In this document: in pieces, positions 1 to 12,670 of the stretch
Layout: each line of letters starts with the position of its first letter
Numbering within the stretch: the stretch's first letter is position 1
Assembly: GCF_020283565.1 (NCBI RefSeq)
Contig: NC_060059.1
Coordinates: 8,873,501-8,937,500, forward strand
Direction: 5' to 3'
DNA length: 64,000 nt
Source: Trifolium pratense
Taxonomy: Eukaryota > Streptophyta > Magnoliopsida > Fabales > Fabaceae
Notes under the pieces: model-generated
The model's database searches: none
What the model was told of the DNA's origin: nothing
Seen by the model: the letters and a program-made list of their open reading frames with translations, nothing else
Position numbers and translations under genes: made by a program

Positions 1-379
1 AATGGTTTGTTGTATTTTTTCTAAAAATAATTACCCTCATTTAATGTACTACCTTTGTCCTCCGTCTCAAATTGAGTGACCCAGTTGACTGTTACGTACT
101 ATTCATACGTTTTTGTTTGACCATATTTTTCAACCAATAAATAAAAATAAACATTAGCATATGATATGAGATGTTATTGGATTCGTCTCGATGAATTTTT
201 TTAAAATATCAACTTTTTATCATTTTTACTGTTCAAATCCGACCTCAAGTCCACGTCTCCGATAGATTGTCCGCTTTGGGGCTAACCCGTCACGATTTTG
301 TCCTTTGTAGAAAAGGCGCCTCGATTACCAAGCAATGTGAGACTATTTTGATATATCCAGAACATTTACTATTATACAA
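1..379. other. Gene-free, with a Stowaway-like half end
   Basis: CCTCCGTCTCAAATTGAGTGACCC near 58 resembles one end of a TA-target MITE whose partner is missing. A GC-richer patch at 230-340 is not recognised. Confidence 0.4.
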
Positions 380-388
380 TTAAAAATA

Positions 389-1101
389 GGCTTAAATGCA
401 GTTTTGGCCCCCCAAGTTTCACAATTGCTTGATTTTGGTCCCCCACATTTCAATTGCTTGATTTTAACCCTCTAAGTTTCACAATTGCTTGATTTTAGCC
501 CTCCAAGTTTCAATTGCTCGATTTTGGCCCCCCAAGTTTACCCCCTTTTGCATTTGCTAGCCCCCCGTTGAATATTTTGATTAAAAATTGGTTATGTGGC
601 ATTTTAAAATTAAATAAGTATTTAAAAATAAATAAATAAATTACAAATTGTTTTTTAAGAACTAAATTATAAAATATTTTTTTTATTATTTGTAGTTTGT
701 AAAATAATTTTGTTATATAAAAAAGTAAAAAAAACATTTTATGAATTATTTTTTAAAAACTTTGTAAACTTTTTTTAAAATAAAAAATAATTATTAAACT
801 TTTTATTAAAAAAACAATTTTTAATACATTTTTATAAAAGCAAATATTATTATTTTTTAATTAAAACATATTTTTAATTTTTTTAAAATGTCACACAAGC
901 AATTTATAGTCAAAAAAGTCAACGGGGGGCTAGCAAATGCAAAAGGGGGTAAACTTGGGGGGCCAAAATCGAGCAATTGAAACTTGGAGGGCTAAAATCA
1001 AGCAATTGTGAAACTTAGAGGGTTAAAATCAAGCAATTGAATTGTGGGGGGCCAAAATCAAGCAATTGTGAAACTTGAGGGGCCAAAACTGCATTTAAGC
1101 C
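389..1101. mobile_element. Mutator-type MITE/foldback element with 9-bp TSD
   Basis: The termini are GGCTTAAATGCAGTTTTGG at the left and its reverse complement at 1083-1101. The terminal inverted repeats extend about 190 bp (389-580 against 915-1101). Each arm is made of degenerate subrepeats of the type CAATTGCTTGATTTTGGCCC. The target duplication TTAAAAATA is exact at 380-388 and 1102-1110. The core (600-900) is extremely AT-rich and codes for nothing. A 9-bp duplication with long inverted repeats is the usual signature of MULE-derived elements. Confidence 0.9.
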
Positions 1102-1273
1102 TTAAAAATATTAGTCATCCAAGTTATGTATTGGCATGCGTGAAACAGTCAACTGAATCACTCATTATGGGACGAAAGCTAGGGAGTACTATTTACTTTC
1201 TCTTTCCAAAAAAATACATTCTTCCTCGCTCCATTAAATTTTATATAAATCAAAATGTGAAGTATAGGTAATA

Positions 1274-1426
1274 CTCCCTCCGGCCACAATTATAATTTAT
1301 AAGCAAAATTATTTTTTAAAATTAATTGAATAATTAATGTATTTTGACTATAATATAGACCAGATATATCTGTTATTCAATGAATCTAAAAAGTGTAATT
1401 TTTCTTATATTTGTGCCCGAAGGTAG
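1274..1426. mobile_element. Stowaway-like MITE (TA target)
   Basis: Ends are CTCCCTCCGGCCACAATTATAA at left and the complement of CTACCTTCGGGCACAAATATAAG at right, flanked by TA on both sides (1272-1273, 1427-1428). About 153 bp, non-coding, with diverged arms. Confidence 0.7.
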
Positions 1427-1686
1427 TAATTTACAAAATGTATTTTAAACTATAAAAAAAAAAATGACACTTAAACAGAAAAAAAAAACTTCTGAATTAC
1501 ACTTAAAAAAAACAAAGGATGTATCATATAGTAATTTTTTTTTATTAACTATATTGGTTTATACCTTAAATGTATAGGTGAACAAGCATGATTTGTAAAT
1601 AGTTATATAAGATTATTAATTAAAGGCACAATTTTTCAGATTCATAAAATATTTTATGTATCTGGTTCATAATATAAATCAGATAT

Positions 1687-4600
1687 ATCAAATATTTTAT
1701 AAATCTAAAAAGTAAATTAATTCTTATAATAAGGATCTGAGGAGTATAAAGGATACTATTCACTTTTTGGTCGAGTTTTTTTTTGTTAAAATGATATTCA
1801 TTATAAAACGAAGAAATATTATATGTGTTTACTTGATATGCAGTGTTAGTGTAAATGAATTTTACATTGACGTCCAATAGGAATCCTCTATTTTTTTCAT
1901 ATCATGTCGTTTACATTTATACTTAAAATAGGCATGTATCAAGGCTACAATTGTTACATTAACTTGTGAACTGTGTTTTATTCAAAACTAGGGGTAAACC
2001 CGTGCGTTGCACGGGTTCGATTAAATATATAATTAAAATATTTTTATAAATGAAAAATAATAATTGTTATAAATATAATAATATCATATAGTTAAATGAT
2101 AGATATTAAAATAGTATATTTAACTCCTCTTCGATGTATTAATGGTCAAAAAAGAATAAGAAAATATGAGACATAAGAGCAATTTAAAGTTCGCTTATAG
2201 ATATGTCGTAAAATAAATTATAACCTTTAACTTCTAAACTTTTGCATAGGTCATATACATTCAAATTATTTCAAATGTAGTTGAGACATACATTTTTTTT
2301 TTTACAAAACATACCAAATCCATGGTTTAAATAGAAGGAAAACTTCCGATCAAATGGACGTGCTCCACAATCATCACACTGCAATGACCACATTTATTGC
2401 ATAAAGCAATCTTTAAACTTCAGTCCTTAAAAAGATGAAAAATGGATATTGAAAATAGAATAACATTCATATATATAGACATAATTTGCTAAAATATCTA
2501 TACATAGAAAACATACAAAATAATTTAAATACAAAAAATGAGAGAGCATGACTAAACAAAAAGTATGTGATACATGTGAATAGATATTAGTTATATAAGG
2601 ATCATGGTTACATTGAGAAGCATTCCAACAGTCATAAGATTTAATTGTAATGAATGTTTAGTTATCATTGCATTATATTTTTACAAATTAACTATGCAAA
2701 TGTTAATTTATAGCATAAGAAATTAGATCTCTTTTTGCAAAAACCACAATAACACATGAAGTTTAATTCTTTTCATTTTAGTGTGCTGTTTCTTTTGCAG
2801 ATAATCAAAATTCACACTATTAATTGGTGTTTCCAATTATTTGCAATTAAGCATAAAATAAATCTCATAACTGATTTCAATTATTTTTTCTTCTATGGAC
2901 CAATAATAAACATGTTATTGTTCTCGTATTTATCAATTCTCTTTTCTAAAAAGTCTGGTATCAAATATAAAATTATATTCATAGTTATACAATAACTTTA
3001 GTAAAATTGCATATTATTAAAAAAAAAATCTAAGGAAGATTTTTTTTATCCGAGAATTTTTTAGTAAAGTTGGACGCAAAAATGTCAATATGGCGCAATT
3101 CAGTTTTTTCTCAATTACATTATATACTATCATTTATCATTATAAGTCCAAATTTAGTAGAAAGCTGAGACAAATAATATAAGAATACATCATTGTTTGT
3201 TGATATATCTTCTTGTGAGAATTTCATTTTAGAATTCCAACAATCATGAGAATTTGATGGTCATAGTATCATTTATGTCTCTCTCTAAACCATAACCGAG
3301 ATATAAATTTGTAGGTCTTATAATATTAGTTGGTCACTTTTAATTAAATTTTTCATTTTTCATTATTGATATATTCTTTTGTAAGAAATTCTCTTAGAGT
3401 TGCCACATCATCACAAAGAAGGCCTAAAAGCAATTCAAGCTTCCTTTTAATAAAAATGTTATGTCAATTTTCAAGATATAATTTGGCCGATCAATATGAT
3501 AGATATCCAACCATAAAAAATATGGATTAACATATATGAAGAATATGAAATACAAAATGGATAAATAATAAAAGGGTGAAACTGAATATACAATAGATGA
3601 TAAGATATTCTTATATGAGTGACTATTTGTTTTACAAATTTCTCGTAAGGATGCATGAAAATCAATAGATACTTTAGTCAATATTCTGCCATAGAAATCA
3701 ATAAATTAGTGAAGGCATACATGGAAAGTAAGAAAAGAACATAAGACATTATTAAAAGTTGAAGAATACGTACCTAAGAGTTATTTTGGAGAAAGTAAAT
3801 GATGACTCAAACAAAAAATTTATAAATTAGTAAATACCTTTTTCTTCCTCTAGTTCTATCACATGGATCTGGAGTAAGTAGACTAAAATAATATAACGTT
3901 CTATGTTCTCGATAACAAATGAACAACCAATATCAATAAATAAATGAGAAAAATAAGATTGTTTACTTTCAATCATTGTTATGATAAAAAATATATTTTA
4001 AAGATAACTTTTAAATGAACAATATAATTTGATAAGAGTAATTGAGTATACCGGCCTTTTTATCCATTAACATTCTATTGTAGTGAAAAATTATTTCTTT
4101 CAACCTACACATGAAGAACAAAAACTAAACATTAGTACAAATGAATATTGTTGGATATCAATACATAGCACCATGGTAGAAATACGCTCAAAGATTGAGT
4201 GAAAATATCAATTATTAAGATTTAGAAATAATAAGTAGAAAAAGAATGTGGGGTGGTGGTTATAAAGAGTGAGAGTGAACCTATTAGTTACTAAACTTTC
4301 TCATTTTATAGTAAAGTGTTTTTCTAGCTCATACCACTTTCTAGCTCTAGAATTTGAAAGAAAACCTATCATGATACATAGCACATACCACTTTTTTTTT
4401 CCTTAGTATTGAAAGAATATATTTTGTGGTTATATTGGTCCCTTTTAATTCATTTAAGAACCAATTAACTTGCAATGAAGAGAGACACACGTTTTTTTTT
4501 TATTAAATTCAGCTCTTTAAGGGATTGATCAAAGAGGTTTGGAATATCAAAGTGACTCACTTGCTTGAAATATAATGATTCCTTTTTTTTATTAGTATTA

Positions 4601-5640
4601 GTATTGAAAGAATTCCAATAGTCATGAATATTTTGTGGTTATATAAATCTTATATATTAGTTGGTCCATTTTAATTTAATAATTTTTCATTTTAGTTAGT
4701 TGGTCCCTTTTAAGAAGTTATATAGTGATAATTTGATATATTGATAATTAAAATTAAAATGATTTAATTAAAGGAGATGATGAAAAGGTTTTTTAATAGA
4801 GATTATAAACTTTTCTTGTAGAGTGCCACATCATCAAAATACTTGATTGTGAGCAACTCAACATTCCTTTTACTTGTAAAAGATTGTTTCATGGGAGATG
4901 AGAGAATGGTGAAGAAGACAAAAAATTTTGAATTTTATAAGGTTCGCATCCTATGATGTAAACTCAAATACATCAAATATTTTATAAATCTAAAAAGTAA
5001 ATTAATTCTTATAATAAGGATATGAGGGAGTATAAAGGATACTATTCACTTTTTCGTCGAGTTTTTTTTTGTTAAAATGATATTCATTATAAAATGAAGA
5101 AATATTATATGTGTTTACTTGATATGCAGTGTTAGTGTAAATGAATTTTACACTGACGTCCAATAGGAATCCTCTATTTTTTTCATATCATGTCGTTTAC
5201 ATTTATACTTAAAATAGGCATGTATCAAGGCTACAATTGTTACATTAACTTGTGAACTGTGGTTTATTCAAAATTGTTTCATGGGAGATGAGAGAATGGT
5301 GAAGAAGAAAAAAAAATTTGAATTTTATAAGGTTCGCATCCTATGATGTAAACTCAATATAAAACGAAGGAAATATTATATGAGTTTACTTGTTAGTGTA
5401 AATGAATTTTATAGTGACGTCCAATAGGAATCCCCTATTTTTTTTCACATCACATCGTTTACATTTATACTTACAATAGCCATGTATCAAGACTACAAGA
5501 GTTGATAAGACTACAATTGTTGATTTAACTTGCGAACTGTGTTTTATTCAAAATTGTTTCACGAGAGATGAGAAAAGGGTGAAAATGACAAAAAAAACTT
5601 TAATTTTTATAAGGTTCACATCATATGATACAAACTCAAT
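1687..5640. repeat. Tandem triplication, 389-bp period, interrupted by a Helitron
   Basis: Copy 1 occupies 1687-1987 plus 4884-4970, copy 2 about 4972-5357, and copy 3 (which lacks about 105 bp at its left) about 5354-5640. Shared landmarks include TCAAATATTTTATAAATC, GACGTCCAATAGGAATCC and TTGTTTCATGGGAGATGAG. Subtracting the Helitron (2896 bp) from the spacing between copies 1 and 2 (3285 bp) leaves 389 bp. No coding potential is seen. Confidence 0.85.
1988..4883 (-). mobile_element. Complete non-autonomous Helitron, 2896 bp
   Basis: On the minus strand the element begins TCTTTTACAAG at 4883. It ends with a perfect hairpin (9-bp stem AACCCGTGC, 3-base loop, 1997-2017), then seven bases, then CTAG at 1988-1991. 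It is inserted between A and T: the unoccupied junction CAAAA|TTGTTTC is present in both neighbouring tandem copies (5273|5274 and 5553|5554). No helicase is encoded. Internally a block resembling the 5' terminal region recurs near 3330-3450, and AATTCCAAYA-type motifs repeat near 2621, 3233 and 4612. Confidence 0.92.
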
Positions 5641-8600
5641 TCATAATTTGCATCATAGAATGTAAATTCTTTTTTTTCTATTTTTGCTATTTACACACTA
5701 ATATATTTTATTAGTACTAAATTTTATTACGCCCATTTTTTATACCGAGGGAGTAAATTGAAAATGTCGGAGGGTGCGCAAATCTAATGGGGACGCGAGA
5801 AGAAATTCTCCCAATTTTTTTTTTGGTATTAAATTCTCCCAATTTTGTTTTTGGCAAATTCGGCTCTTTTATTAGTAGATTTTATTACGGCCATTTTTTT
5901 TGGGGTACATATATACTACAGCCATTGTCATTACATCCTTGTTATTATTGGTTGCTTGTGCGAAATTCTCTTTTATTAGTGGTTATGAAAAATAAGAAAG
6001 AAACAATTACGTCTATTAGTCGTTGCTCAAATTCAATACAGCAACAATACTAGTGAAAAAAGAAAATCTATCTTTGAATAAAAACCAAAAATTCCTTGAT
6101 GTCGGCTCAAAACAAACAAAAATGTTCAGGACATTATTCTTCTATTTCAATTTTGATTAATAATTGTATTGATAGTACTGTAGTGTAATTTTCAATCTAA
6201 CACAGCGGATTTAACGGACAATCTAGAACTTGGATTAAATTAAGCGTTGATTTTTTTAGTTAACAAATTTATAAATTTTGTGAGTTTTAGTGTCTTTTGG
6301 AAAAGTCTAATCTAAATGCTATTAATTGTAAATTCATAAAAATAAATTAGGTTTCATACACCAATTAAGATTTAGGGATGTATTTCTGGTTTATGCCGTA
6401 TGTTTTCTCTTGAAAATGAACTCTTTAAAATAGTTTAAGATTCTCCTATTTATAAAAAAATAAAAAGCCACGTGCACGCATTGCATTCGAGCCTTATAAC
6501 TATTCCTTATGCTAAGAGCAAATGTATGCATTGTCATAAAATTATTGTGAGAGAATTTTCAAAATATACTTGAAAGGATGCAATGATTAGTTTAAAATAA
6601 TACGTCTATTGATTTAATCTTGGAACTTTTTTAGAACAAGAGTGAATCATAACATTGTTTCATGTAACATTGCATAATATCTTTTAAGGATTGTTTCCCT
6701 TTATCAAATGATATGAGTTTCTCTACAAATAGAGATAAGCATGAAGCAGAAAAACACATCCAAACACAATCAGAAAATCATGAGATTCATTAGTCTGGAA
6801 TCCTGCCGAAAATATTCCTAAATCATTTCTTCTTTTCTCTAGTGCACAAGAGTCAATGAAGGAACTTTGTCCTGTAAACTATCATTGATCGATATGCTTG
6901 ATATGAGTGTGTAATTCATATCATGGTTTCCAAAGTATCATGAAGGGGAGAATCGAACCTAAAGCTTAGTGTGCCCACACACGATTTGAAATTTATGTGC
7001 AATGTTCATCATGTCATTTATTATCTTCTTCTTGTTCAAACATTTGCAGCAGATCCCACTAAATGTTCTCACAGTTATTTCTTTCAAAAATTATTTTAAA
7101 GTTCCTTGTAAGTATAAATAAGGTGAACAATATCCTAGTGTAGGTATGTGTTCCAACAACATATAAATAAGGGTTATGGTAACTATTGTCCTTAAGACAC
7201 TAGTTAAAGAAGCTAAAAGAGGTAAATTTGTATTAAAAAGAATATTTTGAATATTTAAAAAAATATACTCCCTCCGATTTTATATATAAAAAATATTTCA
7301 CTTTTTAGATTCATTGTAAAATTTATGTGTTTAAACTATATTATTGTCTAAATACATCAATTTTAGAATGAATCTAAAAATTGAAATGTTTCATATATAT
7401 AGGACCGAAGGAAATAATAAACAAATTTCAAGAGCATTTTACTATATTAGACTCTTAACACTAGTGGGACACTAGTTAATATTTTCCTATAAATAATTTA
7501 TAGTAACTCTAATTAAAGTTGCTTGAATTTTATTTAGCAATAGTAAAATTGAAAAATTAGATTTTTAAAAAATAAAAGTAAATCAAGTCAACAAAAAAAT
7601 GTGACTGCACAACTGAAGTGTGTTTGGCTTTGGAGCAAAAAATCTAAATGATATGAGTTCCTCTCTATATATTATTGTATCATCATCATAAAATAAAATT
7701 AAAAAATCTATCTTGTTTTACACTCTATCAATCCCTTAAAAAACACTCACCCTTCCTCTTTCTAAAAATAAAAAATAAAAAATCTGTTCAAAAGCAATAG
7801 ATGGAGACAGTGTGTGTGGTAGTGCAGTGGTGCTACTTCCATATTCATCTTTTACTTCTTTAACTAACTTGGGTTACACTCTTTGAATCCCTTTCTTCTA
7901 AATGACTTATCCTTCTTCATATGAAAGGAAAAAGATAATCATAATAATAATAATAATTGGTTCAAAACCCAATAAAAAAATCTTTGAGTCAAGCTAGCGT
8001 TAGGCTTAATAGCAATCAATCGCCGCCTTCAAAGTTTGTTGAGAAAACAATTTAGAGAGACATAGACATACGGATGATATACATGTAGGAATACATAGAC
8101 ATTATACATATACTACGTTTAAATAAAAGTACATAAGTACTAGTATACACCAACATAATTTATCTTATCTTATTTGGTACAATTTATTCAACAAATTTAT
8201 CAATATATACTACAAAAAATAAAGTCCGAAATAGCCTAACACTTCACACTATATATACCAAAAAGTCTACATTTCCCTAACATGTTTGGGTATTCCACAT
8301 TTGACATTGGAATAATTTTTATCATATTAGTCTATTAGGTCTTGATTTAATTTATAAGTTCTTGTTTTTCCTGACCCACTATGATTATAATTATGATTTT
8401 GTGGATTTTAGTGGGTGGTCTAAAATATCTCCACAAGCTTAAATCATTTTTTGAGCTTGTTACGGACTAAAGTCAACAATGAAACATTTAATTTTTTAAA
8501 AATAAAAATTAAATTATTTTCTAAATGAAGTAAAACTATATATATAAATCTAACTCATTCTTTTTATTAGCTTCTATCTTCCAATCTAACTCGCCGTCTA

Positions 8601-9151
8601 ATCACCTTTGCCAAGAAATTATAAAAAGTCGGTCAAACCTTTCGTCGAACATCCGGCTCTGATACTATTGTTAGGTCACGGGGCCAGCTGGAGTACCATC
8701 TACATTAGACTTAAGAACAAGCATACAAGTGAGTTGGTCAGTTGGACATCATCTTTTACCGAAAACCTTATGACATTATATTTTTGAAAGGACAACGCTT
8801 GTGCAAACTATATTTTAGCCAAACTTAAAGCATGCAATCCTGAAGTTTATTTTCCTATAGTTATTCCACCTAATGGAATGAGTCTTCCGCTATTAAATTA
8901 TGACACTTATTTAAAGACGATCATGATGGATAATTAATTGAACCCTCAACACTACCTTTGATTCATTTTGGTAGTTGAATTGCGACCTCCCACTTGGAAC
9001 AGTTTAAAGTAGTTCCATGGCCAATTCGTTTTTTAAAAGATTATACACACATGCACGAATTTGGATATATATCCCTATGGAGCTGTTCACTGCATGATGC
9101 TGGCTACTAATTCAGGGATCTAATCTAAGCACATGCATGTATATAAACATA
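5641..9151. other. Gene-free AT-rich DNA
   Basis: Apart from the MITE at 7268-7414, no coding, RNA gene or bounded repeat was recognised. Short open frames lack any family motif. Confidence 0.5.
7268..7414. mobile_element. Stowaway-like MITE (TA target)
   Basis: Left end CTCCCTCCGATTTTATATATAA; the right end is the complement of TTTCCTTCGGTCCTATATATA. TA flanks both sides (7266-7267 and 7415-7416). Palindromic and non-coding. Confidence 0.75.
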
Positions 9152-9160
9152 AACAATATA

Positions 9161-9566
9161 GGATTTGTCTAACATGCACCACCACTTGATTAAGTGGTGC
9201 ATAGTGCACAAATTTTCGATATTTTTATAACGAATACGAATTTTACAAAATTTACCGTTGGATGAAAAGTTTATATCGTTTAGATCATCCATAAATTTTT
9301 TTAATTTTTTTGAAAATCATTTGATATGTTATTGGGACCCATCAAGATTAACGGTATTTAATAAAAATCCATAAACCATTAATTTTGATAGGTCTCAATA
9401 ACATATCAAATGATTTTCAATTTTTTTAAAAATATTTATGGATGATCTATACGATATAAACTTTCAATCCAACGGTGGATTTTATAAAATTCATATTCGT
9501 TATAGTGTTTTCGGTGACTTGTGCATGTTGCACAACTTGAGAGACTTGTGCACCATAGAATCTGCC
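9161..9566. mobile_element. Foldback MITE with 9-bp TSD (MULE-type)
   Basis: The two halves fold onto each other almost end to end. The arms include TTTATATCGTTTAGATCATCC and AAAATCATTTGATATGTTATT and their complements. Termini are GGATTTGTCTAACATGCACC and the complement of GGCAGATTCTATGGTGCAC. The target duplication AACAATATA is exact at 9152-9160 and 9567-9575. Length 406 bp, no coding. Confidence 0.88.
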
Positions 9567-9575
9567 AACAATATA

Positions 9576-12059
9576 TACATATATACAAATAAAATGGATT
9601 AAAGTATACACATATTTAATTTAAATTAAACCTAAGCATAATTTATAGCTAGGTAAACCTAAGCATAAGTTATAACTAGGTATATGAAACCAATTTTAAT
9701 GTTATATAAATGGTAGAAAATTGTAAACTTTTTTTAATAGCTAATGGCTGGCATCTTCTTTAGATTTGATGGCTAGTATATTAGTAGTATAATGATATAT
9801 TATTCTATTAAGTGGAAAATAAAAGCAAATAGTAGAAGTCACATAGAGAGGCTTGTTTTTATCTATGCTTTTTTCTTCTATATTTTTCAACACGCTTATA
9901 CGCATAAATACAACTATACAGTCTATATTTTTTGACTTCACATGGCAAATATAGCAAAATACAGTTCATTTATCACAATTCACAAGCAACTTTCTCGTTT
10001 CTTTTCTTTTCTTGTTTCTTTCTTTTTCTTTATTTTTAAACTACTCTTTTTCAGTCTTTTCTATACTTTTGCAATTTTATGTTATATAGTAATTGAAATT
10101 AACATGTAATAATATAACCTCATTCACTAATTAATTATTACTAACAAATAACGTGTGCTTGTTGATTGAAGGTGGATTCGCATGATCTGCTAGTGTCTTC
10201 AACGTTGAATTTACATTACATTTACATAAAATAAATTGTGATCAAGTTGGTAGCTAAATTAATTATGTGTGTGTCGGTACAAGAAGCAAATGCTCTCGTA
10301 CATGGACCGATGTACGAATTGAAAATGTCACATGGGTTTGTATCCATACTTTGTGAGCATGCATGATAAATACTCGGTATCCATTGAACAAAAAGAAAAC
10401 ACACTCAAATATCCTAAAATTTATGAATTTGGTCACAATATTCACAATAAATTTAAAAAAAAATAATCAAGAACTACAAAATATGTAGTTAGTGTTCTTT
10501 TAGTTTATCCTTAGTTTTCCTTAAAATAAATTAATAATAAACTAATTATTTTATTTTATTTTTTTATTAACACTTTGGTTCCCTGGAGAACGGGTCCGGT
10601 GGTAATACAAAATTCGGCCGCGAGATGAATAAAATTTGGTCAAAAATTAGGGAGCTTCTATATACATCTATCAAATTTCAATGTACCGGTACATTAGATC
10701 AAATAATTACTAAATTAACGATTATTTTATGAATCAAAATACTATTTGTTGATTATTGTATTTCATATAAATGATAATTTCATAAGAAAAAACACGAGTT
10801 CAATGTTTTATAATCATTTATGCTAACGTTTTTACATTTTTTCATAAAAAAATTCAGTAATAACTATTATGAGTGATAAAAAATTCAAAAAAATATATAA
10901 TTTTATTTTTTTACAATTTTGATAAATATTATTTAGTTATTATAATATTTTAAATAATAGAAAAATGATTTCTTTCGAAAAAATATTCATTTACTTAGTA
11001 ATTTACTGATCTATTATACCGGTGCATTGAAATTTGATAGATGTACCGTAGAATTTCCCCAAAAATTATTCTCACCAGGAATTAATCTCAAATTCTCTGA
11101 ATAATTCGTCCTATGAAAAAATCATTAATTACTTGAGCTCAATATCTTAATTAAGCAGTAAGTATCTTAGTCATTAATATGTTTTGTTACAGCAATTCAA
11201 AACAAATAATGCAATGTTGCAAAAAAAAAAGAAAAAACACTTGATGATTTATTTTAAATTTTAGCGTCGCATACACATTCAAAATTCATAGTTGTTTATC
11301 GATAAGATCTTAAAGAGGCTAACTCATATGTAGATTTATTAGTTAAAAAAGGATTTGCTGCTCATTTTTCTCTCGAACTTAATAGATAAAATTTCAGTTT
11401 AAAATAAATTAGTGAAGTGCTCAAGATTTGAACATTGACCTATGCATATGACAATTTCATTACCAATTAAATTATCCTCACATGGATAAGAATAAGTTAT
11501 TTATCCGATACAATTCATATGATATACCTTATTCAACTATTCACATTATTTCTTAGAGGATAAGTTTAAATAAGATCAAACATATTTTTTTAGATAACCG
11601 AAATGACAAAGTCATTATAAACTAATACATAAGTTGAGGATCAATCAGAGTTTAAATCTTAATTATAACATTAAATCTAACAATTTTGACATTTTTTAAA
11701 TCAAACATATCACACAATTTTTTTTTGTTTATAATGAAATTTATGATTGACTCAGGATCTCTCGCATACTACCCAAATATATTGGCTTATATATCGCACA
11801 ATTTTAGTTACTAGCTAGTCGTATATCATAACATGGTGTATGGAGTATGGTGACATTGTAACTGTATCCGTGTATGAATAACTGTCTGTCATTCTGCTGC
11901 GAGATGAACGGGGGTTGAAACAAGAAGACAGACCAAATGCGTGCGAGCAAGTAACAAAGAATCAACCATAAACCTTTGTTTTACTTTCAACATTTGATCA
12001 ATGTTTAGTTTCTTAAGTTGCCATGTTCAAGTGGGTCCCACATTGCATGTTCTAATAGT
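9576..12059. other. Gene-free AT-rich DNA outside the 10650 element
   Basis: Nothing recognisable at 9576-10640 or 11069-12059. A GC-richer patch near 11880-11960 leads into the ACGT-motif cluster. Confidence 0.45.
10650..11059. mobile_element. TIR element with 9-bp TSD (MULE-type)
   Basis: Left end GGGAGCTTCTATATACATC, right end complementary to GGGAAATTCTACGGTACATC. Both arms then share ATCTATCAAATTTCAATG and ACCGGTA. The target duplication CAAAAATTA is exact at 10641-10649 and 11060-11068. The AT-rich centre codes for nothing. Length 410 bp. Confidence 0.88.
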
Positions 12060-12310
12060 CGGTCCACACGTTGATCAACGTGGCGAATATGGACTATCTT
12101 CACTTACTATGGACCCCACTCAGTGAATCACTTCCAGCTTGTTTGTTCTGTTCAGCACAAGCACGCGACGTGGGGGCATCCTCACGTGACCTTTACATCT
12201 CTACTACATTTTTCATCCATCGCTTCTTCTTATTCGTCACTTTGTTTCATTCTATCGTATCAGATTCAGCCACGTGTTTTTTACTCAAAGGAGATCTAGC
12301 CACGTGTTGT
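12060..12310. promoter_or_regulatory. Cluster of G-box/ABRE-like ACGT motifs, no gene attached
   Basis: About six ACGT cores lie in 250 bp: CACACGTT, CAACGTGG, CGACGTGG, TCACGTGA and CCACGTGT twice (near 12066, 12078, 12166, 12182, 12270 and 12300). The GC content is clearly higher than in the surrounding sequence. CACGTG and ACGTGG are binding cores for bZIP and bHLH factors. No credible coding sequence follows within the next kilobase on either strand, so this could be an orphan or relict promoter. Confidence 0.4.
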
Positions 12311-12670
12311 TGCTGACTTTTGCTTCAAAGTGCTAACTAACTGCTACTACAAAGGCCATGTTTCATTTTTTATTATGTTGATTTTTTTATAAAGAAAGTG
12401 ATCATGAAGTGAGTGAGTGAGTGTTAAGGTATTTTTCTTTCATTAATTTTTGGACAATTTAGTCCTTTGATGTTTTTTTAATCGATTTAATCTATAGAAT
12501 TATTGAGAATGTATATTTACAATTCCTTTCAAGTTTTATATGAAGAGATAAATAATTGGTAGAGAACTAATTACTTGGTGGATCGATGAAAAAAATGCTT
12601 TGAGTTGGAGGTTGAAATCCAAGCATAGAGATGACCAACAATTTAAAAAAAGAGAAGGGGAAACTTGCAC

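Noticed and set aside
12071..12316. 81-codon open frame downstream of the ACGT cluster
   Set aside because: No start context, conserved motif or splice extension; it overlaps the motif cluster itself.
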